Assembly (NCBI GenBank): GCA_900547195.1
Contig: URFQ01000041.1
Coordinates: 1 to 22,999, forward strand
Source: an uncultured Butyricicoccus sp.
GTDB taxonomy: Bacteria > Bacillota > Clostridia > Oscillospirales > Butyricicoccaceae
Length of the DNA stretch: 22,999 nucleotides
Direction: 5' to 3'
The position numbers and the translations under genes are program-made. Under the pieces are notes generated by a model. That model made no database searches and was not told where the DNA came from. It saw only the letters and a program-made list of their open reading frames with translations. Positions 13,806-21,187 of the stretch are shown here, one piece after another (position 1 is the first letter of the stretch; every line of letters starts with the position of its first letter).

Positions 13806-14723
13806 TTATTTTGCGGCAGATTCCACATTTTCCATGGTTTCAACCGGAAGAATGGACAGTTCTTTGTCAATTTTTTTGGCAAAGCCGGTCAATGTTTTGC
13901 CGGGCCCGATCTCGCAGCCGGTTTTGAGGCCCGCCGCCATACCGGTTGCCATGAGCGCCTTCCAGCGGACCGGGGATATCATGTGCTGCTCAAGATGTGC
14001 GGGCATGTCACTGACGTCCAGAAGCTGGCCGTCCAGATTGGAGTAGACCGGCATGGTGGGCGCGGAGAAGGTGAAGTCCGAAAGGAAAGCGCGCAGTTCG
14101 GCAGCCGCATCCTTCAGCAGCGGGGTGTGGAATGCGCCGCTGACCGCAAGCGGCAGCGCCCGGCGCGCACCGGCGGCCTTGCACTTTTCGATCGCTTCGT
14201 TCAGGGCCGCGCGTTCGCCCGCGATGACGAGCTGGCCGGGGCAGTTGTAGTTGACTGGGCGCACGACACCGCAGGTCACTTCGGCGCACGCCTGCTCGAC
14301 AACCGCGTCATCCAGCCCGAGGACGGCGGCCATGCCGCTGTCCATCGCGTCGGCCGCGGCCTGCATGACCTGCCCGCGCTTGCGGACAATTCTGACGCCG
14401 TCTTCGAGGGAAACGATGCCTGACGCGGCAAGGGCGGTGTATTCGCCGAGCGAGAAGCCTGCACAGGCTTCAAAGGAAACGCCCGCCTCGCGCAGCGCCG
14501 CGAGCGCTGCCATGGAGTGGGTGAAAATCGCAACCTGGGAATTTACTGTGCGGGAAAGCTCTTCCTGTGTGCCCTCAAAGCACAGTTTTGCCATGTCGAG
14601 TCCGGCAACGTCGGATGCGCAGGCGAAAACCTCGCGTGCGGCCGCGCTGCCCTCAAACAGGCTCTGGCCCATGCCGGGATGCTGCGCCCCCTGGCCGGGG
14701 AACAGGGCAAATCCGTATGTCAT
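13806..14723 (-). CDS. fabD: FabD, malonyl-CoA:ACP transacylase
   Basis: A 305-residue FabD, which moves malonyl groups from CoA to the acyl carrier protein. It shows the N-terminal signature FPGQGAQHPGMG (8-19), the nucleophile elbow GFSLGEY with Ser91, and catalytic His199 in GAFHTPLL. The ATG has AAGGAGG nine bases upstream. In many Clostridia fabD sits between fabK and fabG inside the fab operon. Here it is divergent from fabH and on the opposite strand to the rest of the pathway. Its promoter overlaps the fabH promoter, and its leader of about 105 bases can form alternative pairings. Confidence 0.97.
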   Translation of the reverse strand: MTYGFALFPGQGAQHPGMGQSLFEGSAAAREVFACASDVAGLDMAKLCFEGTQEELSRTVNSQVAIFTHSMAALAALREAGVSFEACAGFSLGEYTALAASGIVSLEDGVRIVRKRGQVMQAAADAMDSGMAAVLGLDDAVVEQACAEVTCGVVRPVNYNCPGQLVIAGERAALNEAIEKCKAAGARRALPLAVSGAFHTPLLKDAAAELRAFLSDFTFSAPTMPVYSNLDGQLLDVSDMPAHLEQHMISPVRWKALMATGMAAGLKTGCEIGPGKTLTGFAKKIDKELSILPVETMENVESAAK

Positions 14724-14829
14724 AATGGATGTCCTCCTTGTGTCAAAAAAGTTTTGGGAATGCTGGATGTTCCATACCCTTCCGGACTTTTTTGCAGGGA
14801 CAGAGAGGAAAGTGTTGACATCCAGATTC
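14724..14829 (-). promoter_or_regulatory. fabD 5' leader with alternative complementary segments
   Basis: Near the predicted 5' end of the minus-strand transcript lies CTGGATGTC (14825-14817). Its CTGGATGT can pair with ACATCCAG (14770-14763). Its GGATGTC can instead pair with GACATCC (14733-14727), which overlaps the end of the Shine-Dalgarno sequence. The middle segment could also form its own imperfect hairpin (GGG...TGGA-ACA-TCCA...CCC), followed shortly by CTTTTTTG. Mutually exclusive structures are possible but the helices are short. Confidence 0.35.
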
Positions 14830-14843
14830 GGGTTTATTATAAT
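14815..14843 (+). promoter_or_regulatory. fabH operon promoter (consensus)
   Basis: TTGACA (14815-14820) and TATAAT (14838-14843) are perfect consensus with 17 bp between them. The predicted start is near 14850, leaving a leader of about 120 bases before fabH. That leader holds a weak TGCC-TGCC-GGCA hairpin near 14890 followed by a T-rich stretch. The -10 overlaps the -10 of the fabD promoter on the other strand. Confidence 0.88.
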
Positions 14844-14864
14844 ATTATCGAGTTATTTTGTCAA
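14836..14864 (-). promoter_or_regulatory. fabD promoter (consensus), overlapping the fabH promoter
   Basis: Read on the minus strand, TTGACA (14864-14859) and TATAAT (14841-14836) are perfect consensus with 17 bp between them. Transcription should start near 14829 and run left into fabD. The -10 shares four base positions with the fabH -10, and each promoter's start region crosses the other's -35. Confidence 0.88.
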
Positions 14865-14869
14865 TCAAA
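14857..14869 (-). promoter_or_regulatory. FabT-box-like sequence on the fabD -35
   Basis: On the minus strand TTTGATTGACAAA matches 11 of 13 positions of TTTGATTATCAAA, the core of the box bound by the MarR-type fatty acid repressor FabT in streptococci and lactococci as I recall it. It covers the fabD -35 and lies just downstream of the predicted fabH start. No fabT gene is in the window, and part of the match comes from the -35 hexamer itself. Confidence 0.35.
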
Positions 14870-14972
14870 CAAAAGCAAAGACCACGATGCCTGCCGGCAG
14901 AAGGGTTTTATTTTTTGGCGCATTACTTAGCATTTCAAAATAATTGTGCATTCGACAGGGAGGTCGAGCAAA

Positions 14973-15953
14973 ATTTTAAGCAAGATGATCGGAATCGGGT
15001 CTTATGCGCCCGAGCACCGGCTGACAAACAGCCGGTTGGAAGAGCTGGTAGACACCAGCGACGAATGGATCGTCAAGCGCACCGGAATCCGGGAGCGCCG
15101 CATCTCCATGGGGGAAACCACCTGGGAGATGGGCCTTAAAGCCGGGCAGGCTGCGCTGGCGGACGCCGGGCTGGACGCGGAAGCGCTTGATCTCATTCTT
15201 GTCAGTACCGTCACGCCGGACAGCTACACGCCCACGGTTTCCTGTGTGCTGCAGGACAAGCTGGGCGCGTCCCGCGCCATGGCGTTCGATCTGAGCGCCG
15301 CGTGCTCCGGGTTTGTGTATGCGAGCGACGTGGCGGATAGCTATATCCGCGCGGGGAAAGCGAAAAACGTGCTCGTTGTGTCGGTCGAGCGCCTAAGCAG
15401 CATCATTGATTATACCGACCGCACGACCTGCGTGATTTTTGGCGACGGCGCGGGCGCTGCGGTCTACACCGCGTCGGACGATGGCTGCGGCATCCTTTCT
15501 ACATATATGCGTGCAGACGGCAGCCTGGGGCATTCGCTGTTTGCGGGTGCGCTGCCGGTGGAAAGCGACCCGATGACCGCAGGGCGCACGGTTGATCCGA
15601 AGTACCGTTTTCTGAAAATGGGCGGAAGCGAGGTGTTCCGTTTCACGGCGGCCGCGGTGCCGGACGCGATTGACAACGCGTTGCAGCGCGCGGGGCTGGA
15701 AGCGGGGGATGTGGACTGGTATGTCCTGCACCAGGCCAACCAGCGCATCCTGCACATGGTTGCGACCCGGTATGGGCTAAATGAAGAAAAGGTCTATGTG
15801 AACATCGACCGGTTTGGCAACACTTCCTCGGCGTCCATTCCGCTCTGTCTGGCGGAAATGAAAGAGAAAAATCTGCTCCACAGCGGCCAAACAATCCTGA
15901 TGAGCGGCTTTGGCGGCGGCCTGACCTATGGGGGCATTGTAATCAAGCTGTAA
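14973..15953 (+). CDS. fabH: FabH, beta-ketoacyl-ACP synthase III (probable ATT start codon)
   Basis: FabH starts chains by condensing acetyl-CoA (or a branched acyl-CoA) with malonyl-ACP. The catalytic triad is present: Cys111 in SAACSG, His253 in LHQANQR and Asn283 in FGNTSSAS. The start is unusual. The only good ribosome site, AGGGAGG (14957-14963), lies nine bases before an ATT at 14973, but 21 bases before the first ATG at 14985. With the ATT start the N-terminus reads (M)LSKMIGIGSY, which lines up without gaps with E. coli FabH (MYTKIIGTGSY), and the active Cys falls at 111 versus 112. The ATG start would remove four residues (322 instead of 326). A GTG at 14946 has no site. It is the first gene of the large fab/acc operon. 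Confidence 0.94.
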   Translation: MLSKMIGIGSYAPEHRLTNSRLEELVDTSDEWIVKRTGIRERRISMGETTWEMGLKAGQAALADAGLDAEALDLILVSTVTPDSYTPTVSCVLQDKLGASRAMAFDLSAACSGFVYASDVADSYIRAGKAKNVLVVSVERLSSIIDYTDRTTCVIFGDGAGAAVYTASDDGCGILSTYMRADGSLGHSLFAGALPVESDPMTAGRTVDPKYRFLKMGGSEVFRFTAAAVPDAIDNALQRAGLEAGDVDWYVLHQANQRILHMVATRYGLNEEKVYVNIDRFGNTSSASIPLCLAEMKEKNLLHSGQTILMSGFGGGLTYGGIVIKL

Positions 15954-15974
15954 GCGAGAGGAGTTTAACAAATC

Positions 15975-16922
15975 ATGAAGACCAAAATTACCGAACTGCT
16001 GGGCATTGAATATCCGGTCGTACAGGGGGCAATGGCGTGGATCGCAGAACACCATCTTGCGGCCGCAGTCTCAAAGGCGGGCGGTCTCGGGATTATCGCG
16101 GGCGGCGCGGCTCCGGTGGACTATATCCGCGAAGAAATCCGCAAGTCGCGCGCCATTACCGACAAGCCGCTTGGTATGAACATTATGCTGCTCAGCCCCA
16201 ACGCCGACGATCTCGCACAGCTTGCAATCGATGAAAAGATTGAAGTGCTGACAACCGGCGCGGGCAATCCGGGCAAATACATGGCAGAATGGAAGAACGC
16301 CGGCATTAAGGTGATGCCGGTGGTGGCTTCGGTCGCGCTCGCCAAGCGCATGGCGCGCGCGGGAGCGGACGCAGTCATTGCGGAGGGGATGGAGTCGGGC
16401 GGCCATATCGGTGAACTGACGACTATGCCGCTGGTGCCGCAGGTGGTTGACGCGGTGGATATTCCGGTGATCGCGGCAGGCGGCATTGCAGACGGCCGCG
16501 GGATGGCTGCGGCGTTCCTGCTCGGTGCAGAGGGCGTGCAGTGCGGCACCATTTTCCTCGCAACGCCGGAATGCCAGATTTCGGAGAAATACAAGGAGCT
16601 GGTTCTCAAAGCGACCGATATTTCCACGGTTGTTACCGGCCGTCCGTCCGGCCATCCGTGCCGTTCGATCAAGACCCCGTTGCAGCGTAAGTGCCTGGAG
16701 CTGGAGAAGACCGTTACCAATCAATCGCTCGAAGAGATTGAGGCGGCGACCGCGGGTTCGCTGCGCAAAGCGGTGCAGGACGGCAACTATGAAGAGGGCA
16801 CGTTCCTGTGCGGCCAGATTGCAGGTATGATCCGGGATACACACACCTGTGAAGAGGTCATCCGGGGGATGACCGGGCAAGCGGAAGAACTGTTAAAGTC
16901 GGCATATCGCCGTTTTGAATAA
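15975..16922 (+). CDS. fabK: FabK, FMN-dependent enoyl-ACP reductase II
   Basis: A 315-residue TIM-barrel flavoprotein of the 2-nitropropane dioxygenase-like group. It catalyses the last step of each elongation cycle, reducing trans-2-enoyl-ACP. It shows the N-terminal IEYPVVQGAM, AGGLGIIAGG, the GGH motif with His144 in ESGGHIGELTT (the same residue number as the catalytic His of S. pneumoniae FabK), and the flavin phosphate region AAGGIADGRGMAAAFLLGA. The operon position between fabH and fabG, and the absence of any other enoyl reductase in the cluster, support FabK over a generic nitronate monooxygenase. GAGGAG lies ten bases upstream of the ATG. Organisms relying on FabK are generally insensitive to the FabI inhibitor triclosan. 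Confidence 0.94.
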   Translation: MKTKITELLGIEYPVVQGAMAWIAEHHLAAAVSKAGGLGIIAGGAAPVDYIREEIRKSRAITDKPLGMNIMLLSPNADDLAQLAIDEKIEVLTTGAGNPGKYMAEWKNAGIKVMPVVASVALAKRMARAGADAVIAEGMESGGHIGELTTMPLVPQVVDAVDIPVIAAGGIADGRGMAAAFLLGAEGVQCGTIFLATPECQISEKYKELVLKATDISTVVTGRPSGHPCRSIKTPLQRKCLELEKTVTNQSLEEIEAATAGSLRKAVQDGNYEEGTFLCGQIAGMIRDTHTCEEVIRGMTGQAEELLKSAYRRFE

Positions 16923-16934
16923 GGAGAGACGAAG

Positions 16935-17663
16935 ATGGGTATTGCAATTGTAACCGGCGGCTCGCGCGGTATCGGCGCGGCCATCGCGCGCCGCCTGGCG
17001 CAGGCCGGCCATGATATTGTTGTCAACTGTGCGTCCTCGATCGACAAGGCCGAGGCGGTCGCGGCAGAGTGCCGGGCTTTGGGCGTGCGCGCGGCCGCCA
17101 TGCAGTGGGATGTTTCCGATCACGCTGCCTGCGAAACGGCGCTCGCAGAGATTAAGGAAAAAATGGGCGTGCCGTACATCCTGGTCAATAACGCAGGCAT
17201 TACACGCGACGGCCTGATGGTGCGCATGAAGGAAGCGCAGTTTGATGAGGTCATCGGTATTAACCTGAAGGGCGCATTTAATATGATGCAGCTCACCGGC
17301 GCCATGATGATGCGCGCCAAGCAGGGACGTATCATCAACATTACCTCGGTTTCCGGCCTTGCGGGCAACGCAGGGCAGGTAAACTATTGCGCCGCGAAAG
17401 CGGGCATGATCGGCATGACCAAAACCGCAGCCAAGGAACTGGGCGCGCGCGGCATCACGGTCAATGCGGTGGCGCCCGGCTGGATTGATACTGAAATGAC
17501 CGAAAAGGTGCCGGAGGATATCCGCGAAGGCGCAAAGAAACAGATTGCGCTCGGCCGTTTCGGCAAACCGGAGGAAATTGCTTCCGCGGTTGCATTTCTT
17601 GCATCGGATGAGGCGACGTTTATCACCGGCCAGACGCTGGTGGTGGACGGCGGCCTAATTTAA
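16935..17663 (+). CDS. fabG: FabG, 3-oxoacyl-ACP reductase
   Basis: A 242-residue short-chain dehydrogenase that reduces 3-oxoacyl-ACP to 3-hydroxyacyl-ACP with NADPH. The cofactor-binding TGGSRGIG lies at 7-14, NNAG at 85-88, and the catalytic Ser138, Tyr151 and Lys155 in TSVSG and YCAAK. The C-terminal TGQTLVVDGGL is typical of FabG. AAGGAGAG precedes the ATG, and the gene starts 12 bp after fabK. The operon context makes fatty acid synthesis far more likely than another short-chain dehydrogenase role. Confidence 0.97.
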   Translation: MGIAIVTGGSRGIGAAIARRLAQAGHDIVVNCASSIDKAEAVAAECRALGVRAAAMQWDVSDHAACETALAEIKEKMGVPYILVNNAGITRDGLMVRMKEAQFDEVIGINLKGAFNMMQLTGAMMMRAKQGRIINITSVSGLAGNAGQVNYCAAKAGMIGMTKTAAKELGARGITVNAVAPGWIDTEMTEKVPEDIREGAKKQIALGRFGKPEEIASAVAFLASDEATFITGQTLVVDGGLI

Positions 17664-17675
17664 GGAGGGCGGATC

Positions 17676-18905
17676 ATGGAAAGAGTTGTTATTACCGGCA
17701 TGGGCGCGGTCACTCCGATTGGACATGACGTAAAAAGTTTCTGGGAAGCGTTGAAGGCGGGCAAGTGCGGTATTGCGCCGATTACTGCCTTCGACACCAC
17801 GGATTTCAAAGTCAAGGTCGCAGCTGAGGTCAAAGATTTCGATCCGACCCAGTATATTGATAAGCGCGAGTCCAAGCGCATGGATCGTTTCTGCCATTTT
17901 GCGCTGGTCGCCGCGCAGGAAGCAGTCGAGCAGAGCGGCCTCAAAGAAGGCAGCTTTGACCCGTACCGCGTGGGCGTGATGATGGGTTCGGGCGTCGGCG
18001 GCTTGGCTGTGTTTGAAAACGAAATGGAGCGTATGCTGGCCAAGGGGCCGGGACGTGTCGGCCCGCTGTGCATCCCGGAGATGATCGGCAATATGGCTTC
18101 CGCGCATATCTCCATGCGCTTTGGCTTTAAGGGCGAGAGCTTCTGCCCGGTTTCCGCTTGCGCAACTGGTAACCATGCGATCGGCGAGGCGGTTCGCGCC
18201 ATCCGTCATGGCTATCAGGACGTTATCCTCGCGGGCGGCACCGAAGCTGCCATTATCCGTATCGCTATCGCGGGCTTTCAGAACATGAAGGCGCTGCACA
18301 CCGGCGACGACCCGGAAGCGGCCTCGATCCCGTTTGACGCGCGCCGCAGTGGTTTTGTCATGGGCGAGGGCGCGGGCGTTCTCGTGCTCGAGAGCCTGAG
18401 CCATGCGCAGGCGCGCGGCGCGGCGATTCTGGCGGAGGTTGGCGGCTATGGCGCGTCGAGCGACGCGTACCACATCACCAGCCCTGACCCGGAAGGCGAG
18501 GGCGCGGCGCATGCCATGCGTCGGGCCATTGCGGACGCAGGCCTGGCCCCGGCGGATGTGGATTATATCAATGCGCACGGCACGTCGACCCCGCTCAACG
18601 AAAAGTACGAGACCATTGCGGTCAAAAAGGCGTTTGGGGATGAGGCGTACAAGGTTAAGATTTCTTCGACCAAGTCCATGACCGGCCATCTGCTGGGCGC
18701 GGCGGCTGCGGTGGAGGCGATTGCATGCGTCTGTGCCATCAATGAGGACGTCATTCCGCCAACAATTGGCTACAAGGAGGCCGACCCGGAATGCGACCTC
18801 GACATTACGCCGAATCAGGCGGTAGAAGCGCCGGTGAATGTGGCAATTTCCAATTCGCTTGGCTTCGGGGGCCACAATGCAACCGTGCTGTTTAAGAAGG
18901 TGTAA
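17676..18905 (+). CDS. fabF: FabF, beta-ketoacyl-ACP synthase II
   Basis: A 409-residue condensing enzyme that extends acyl-ACP with malonyl-ACP. The Cys-His-His triad is complete: Cys162 in SACATGNHAIG, His301 in NAHGTSTPLNE and His338 in TGHLLGAA, with Lys333 nearby. The N-terminal VVITGMGAVTPIG and the late GGHNATVLFK are family signatures. AAGGAGGGC precedes the ATG, 12 bp after fabG. No second FabB/FabF gene is present in the window, so this may be the main elongation enzyme. A large antisense reading frame over the gene is a codon-bias artefact. Confidence 0.97.
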   Translation: MERVVITGMGAVTPIGHDVKSFWEALKAGKCGIAPITAFDTTDFKVKVAAEVKDFDPTQYIDKRESKRMDRFCHFALVAAQEAVEQSGLKEGSFDPYRVGVMMGSGVGGLAVFENEMERMLAKGPGRVGPLCIPEMIGNMASAHISMRFGFKGESFCPVSACATGNHAIGEAVRAIRHGYQDVILAGGTEAAIIRIAIAGFQNMKALHTGDDPEAASIPFDARRSGFVMGEGAGVLVLESLSHAQARGAAILAEVGGYGASSDAYHITSPDPEGEGAAHAMRRAIADAGLAPADVDYINAHGTSTPLNEKYETIAVKKAFGDEAYKVKISSTKSMTGHLLGAAAAVEAIACVCAINEDVIPPTIGYKEADPECDLDITPNQAVEAPVNVAISNSLGFGGHNATVLFKKV

Positions 18906-18909
18906 ATGC

Positions 18910-19374
18910 ATGGAACTGAATGATATTAAACAGACTGCCATTGAGCTGATGGATGCAGTAAAGGCGCGGGGCCTCGCTGAGCTTTCGCTCGATGCGAATG
19001 GCTTCAAAATCAAGATTAAGGCAAATGTGCCGGCGCCGGTCGTTTACGCAGCTCCGTCAGCCTCACCGGCGGCAGCGCCTGCCGCAGCTCCGGCTGCTGA
19101 GCATGCTCAGACGGCGCAGCCCGCAGAGGAGGAAACCGTGGGCACTAAAGTAACCGCGCCGCTCGTCGGCACGTTCTACGCTGCGCCGTCGCCCGAAGAG
19201 CCGCCCTATATCGAGGTTGGGCAGGCTGTCAAGAAGGGTGATACGCTCTTCATCATCGAGGCCATGAAGACCATGAACGAGATTTCCGCGCCCTGCGACG
19301 GCACGGTTAGCCGTATCATGGCGCAGTCGGGCGATATGGTGGAATATGGCCAGACGCTCGTTGTCATCGCGTAA
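18910..19374 (+). CDS. accB: AccB, biotin carboxyl carrier protein of acetyl-CoA carboxylase
   Basis: A 154-residue BCCP. After an N-terminal helix region (1-35) comes an Ala/Pro-rich flexible linker (about 45-75) and the C-terminal biotinyl domain. The biotin attachment site is Lys120 in IEAMKTMNEI; the usual EAMKM has become EAMKT-M, a common BCCP variant that keeps the lysine. The protein carries the carboxyl group from AccC to AccAD. The ATG at 18910 is four bases after the fabF stop codon, with AAGGTG in the last fabF codons as its ribosome site, suggesting translational coupling. Confidence 0.96.
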   Translation: MELNDIKQTAIELMDAVKARGLAELSLDANGFKIKIKANVPAPVVYAAPSASPAAAPAAAPAAEHAQTAQPAEEETVGTKVTAPLVGTFYAAPSPEEPPYIEVGQAVKKGDTLFIIEAMKTMNEISAPCDGTVSRIMAQSGDMVEYGQTLVVIA

Positions 19375-19387
19375 GGAGGGACTGAGC

Positions 19388-19810
19388 ATGCTCAATAGAG
19401 AACAGATCATGGAGATTATCCCGCACCGGGCGCCGATGCTGCTCGTGGATGAAATCACCGAATTGGACAGCGAACACGCGGTTGGCACGCTGCACCTGAC
19501 CGGGGAAGAGTTTTTCTTTCAGGGACATTTCCCGGGAAACCCGCTCATGCCCGCAGTATTTCAGCTTGAGGCGCTCGCGCAGACGGGCGCGGTTGCGCTG
19601 CTGTCCATCCCGGAGTTCAAGGGTAAGACCGCGGTGTACACCGGCATCGACAAGGCAAAATTCCGCGCCATGGTACACCCGGGCGACACCATCCGCATGG
19701 AGATCAGGTTTGTCAAGCGCCGTGGCCCGATGGCGGTGGCCGAGGGTGTGGTCTGGAATGGCGCGCACAAGTGCGCCGAGGCCGAAATCAAGTGCGCGGT
19801 CGTCGAATAG
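19388..19810 (+). CDS. fabZ: FabZ, 3-hydroxyacyl-ACP dehydratase
   Basis: A 140-residue hot-dog fold dehydratase that converts 3-hydroxyacyl-ACP to trans-2-enoyl-ACP. The catalytic His47 lies in GHFPGNPLMP and Glu61 in QLEALAQ. The usual PGV after the PxMP motif reads PAV, a small change. GGAGG lies just before the ATG at 19388. A longer reading from 19346 lacks a site and overlaps accB. Clostridia that make unsaturated fatty acids sometimes use FabZ- or FabF-like proteins for isomerisation, but nothing here shows whether this one has that extra activity. Confidence 0.96.
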   Translation: MLNREQIMEIIPHRAPMLLVDEITELDSEHAVGTLHLTGEEFFFQGHFPGNPLMPAVFQLEALAQTGAVALLSIPEFKGKTAVYTGIDKAKFRAMVHPGDTIRMEIRFVKRRGPMAVAEGVVWNGAHKCAEAEIKCAVVE

Positions 19811-19825
19811 GGCGGGAGGCTTACC

Positions 19826-21175
19826 ATGTTTCGTAAAGTCCTGATCGCCAACCGTGGCGAAATCGCGGTGCGCGTCATTCAGGCGTGCCGCGATTTGGGA
19901 GTCATTGCGGTCGCGGTGTATTCAGAAGCCGACCGCAATGCGCTGCATGCGCAGATTGCGGATGAGGCCATCTGTATCGGCCCTGCACCGGCGCGCGACA
20001 GCTATTTGAATATGGACAATATCATCTCGGCGGCCGTGGCCTGCGGCGCACAGGCCATCCACCCGGGGTTTGGCTTTCTTTCGGAGAACGCCGAGTTTGC
20101 AGAAAAGGTCATCCAAAACGGGCTGGCTTTCATTGGGCCGACCCCGGCGACCATCCGCCGTATGGGCGACAAGGCGGAGGCCAAGCGCACGGCCATCAAG
20201 GCCGGCGTACCGGTCGCACCCGGCACGGACGGCGCGGTCGCAGACTTCGCGGAAGCGGAGCGCGAGGCGCAGCGCATTGGATTTCCGGTGATGTGTAAGG
20301 CTGCGGCGGGCGGCGGCGGCAAGGGCATCCGCGTGGCGTTCACGGCGGACGAGCTGAAAGCCGCGTATGATGCGGCCAGCAGTGAAGCGCAGGCTAACTT
20401 TGGCGATGGCCGTCTGTATCTGGAGCGGTACGTCCACAACCCTCGCCACATTGAGGTGCAGGTGCTGGGCGATACGTTTGGCAATGTGGTGCATTTGTTT
20501 GAGCGTGAGTGCTCGATTCAGCGCCGCCACCAGAAGCTGGTCGAGGAAGCGCCGTCCGCATTCGCAGACGACGATTTCCGGCAGCGCATCTGCACTGCGG
20601 CAGTCAACCTGGCGCGCGAAGCGGGATACCGCGGCGCGGGTACGGTCGAGTTCCTGGCCGATGAGGACCGGAATTTCTACTTCTGCGAGATGAATACCCG
20701 CATTCAGGTTGAGCATCCGGTGACCGAGCAGGTGACCGGCGTGGATTTGGTCTGCGAACAAATTCGCATTGCGGCGGGCGAGCCGGTCTCTTTTTTGCAG
20801 GAAGACCTGACCCTGCGCGGCCACGCGATTGAATGCCGCATCAACGCCGAAGACCCGGCGCGCGGCTTTGCGCCCTGTCCGGGTACGATCGAAGCCATGC
20901 ATTTGGCGGGCGGCCCGGGCGTGCGCATCGACACCGCTGCATATCAGGGGTATACAATCCCGCCATATTATGATAGTATGATTGGGAAGATGATCGTATA
21001 CGGCGCCGACCGGGCGCAGGCAACCGCACGCATGAAGCGTGCATTGGCCGAGACCCTGTTCGAAGGCATCCAGACCACTACCGACTATCAAATGCACATC
21101 CTGTCATCCGAACGGTTTGCACAGGGGGCATTTCATACCAATTCGATTGAAAACGGCGACTTTGACGAAGAATAA
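19826..21175 (+). CDS. accC: AccC, biotin carboxylase subunit of acetyl-CoA carboxylase
   Basis: A 449-residue biotin carboxylase that uses ATP and bicarbonate to carboxylate the biotin on AccB. The N-terminal domain opens with FRKVLIANRGEIAVRVI and GFGFLSENAEFA. The ATP-grasp domain has the glycine-rich loop AAAGGGGKGIR near residue 160, the RHIEVQVLGD strand and the metal-binding EMNTRIQVEHPVTE near residue 290. The C-terminal domain ends at the usual length. GGGAGG precedes the ATG by about eight bases, and 15 bp separate it from fabZ. A 391-codon antisense frame overlies it and is rejected. Confidence 0.97.
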   Translation: MFRKVLIANRGEIAVRVIQACRDLGVIAVAVYSEADRNALHAQIADEAICIGPAPARDSYLNMDNIISAAVACGAQAIHPGFGFLSENAEFAEKVIQNGLAFIGPTPATIRRMGDKAEAKRTAIKAGVPVAPGTDGAVADFAEAEREAQRIGFPVMCKAAAGGGGKGIRVAFTADELKAAYDAASSEAQANFGDGRLYLERYVHNPRHIEVQVLGDTFGNVVHLFERECSIQRRHQKLVEEAPSAFADDDFRQRICTAAVNLAREAGYRGAGTVEFLADEDRNFYFCEMNTRIQVEHPVTEQVTGVDLVCEQIRIAAGEPVSFLQEDLTLRGHAIECRINAEDPARGFAPCPGTIEAMHLAGGPGVRIDTAAYQGYTIPPYYDSMIGKMIVYGADRAQATARMKRALAETLFEGIQTTTDYQMHILSSERFAQGAFHTNSIENGDFDEE

Positions 21176-21187
21176 GGAGGTGTCCGT

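Noticed and set aside
14887..14943. An 18-codon reading frame (MPAGRRVLFFGALLSISK) in the fabH leader, a possible leader peptide
   Set aside because: There is no convincing ribosome site before its ATG and no run of regulatory codons. It is within chance expectation for a leader of this length.
14836..14972. A FapR operator in the fabD/fabH control region
   Set aside because: I looked for the TTAGTACC-type palindrome of FapR sites and found no match on either strand.
17655..19013. A 452-codon minus-strand open frame opposite fabF
   Set aside because: It is antisense to a gene with an intact catalytic triad, has no ribosome site or recognisable domain, and ends inside accB. It is a codon-bias artefact.
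19922..21097. A 391-codon minus-strand open frame opposite accC
   Set aside because: The same kind of antisense artefact: composition is Arg/His/Ala-rich, and no motif or start signal is seen.
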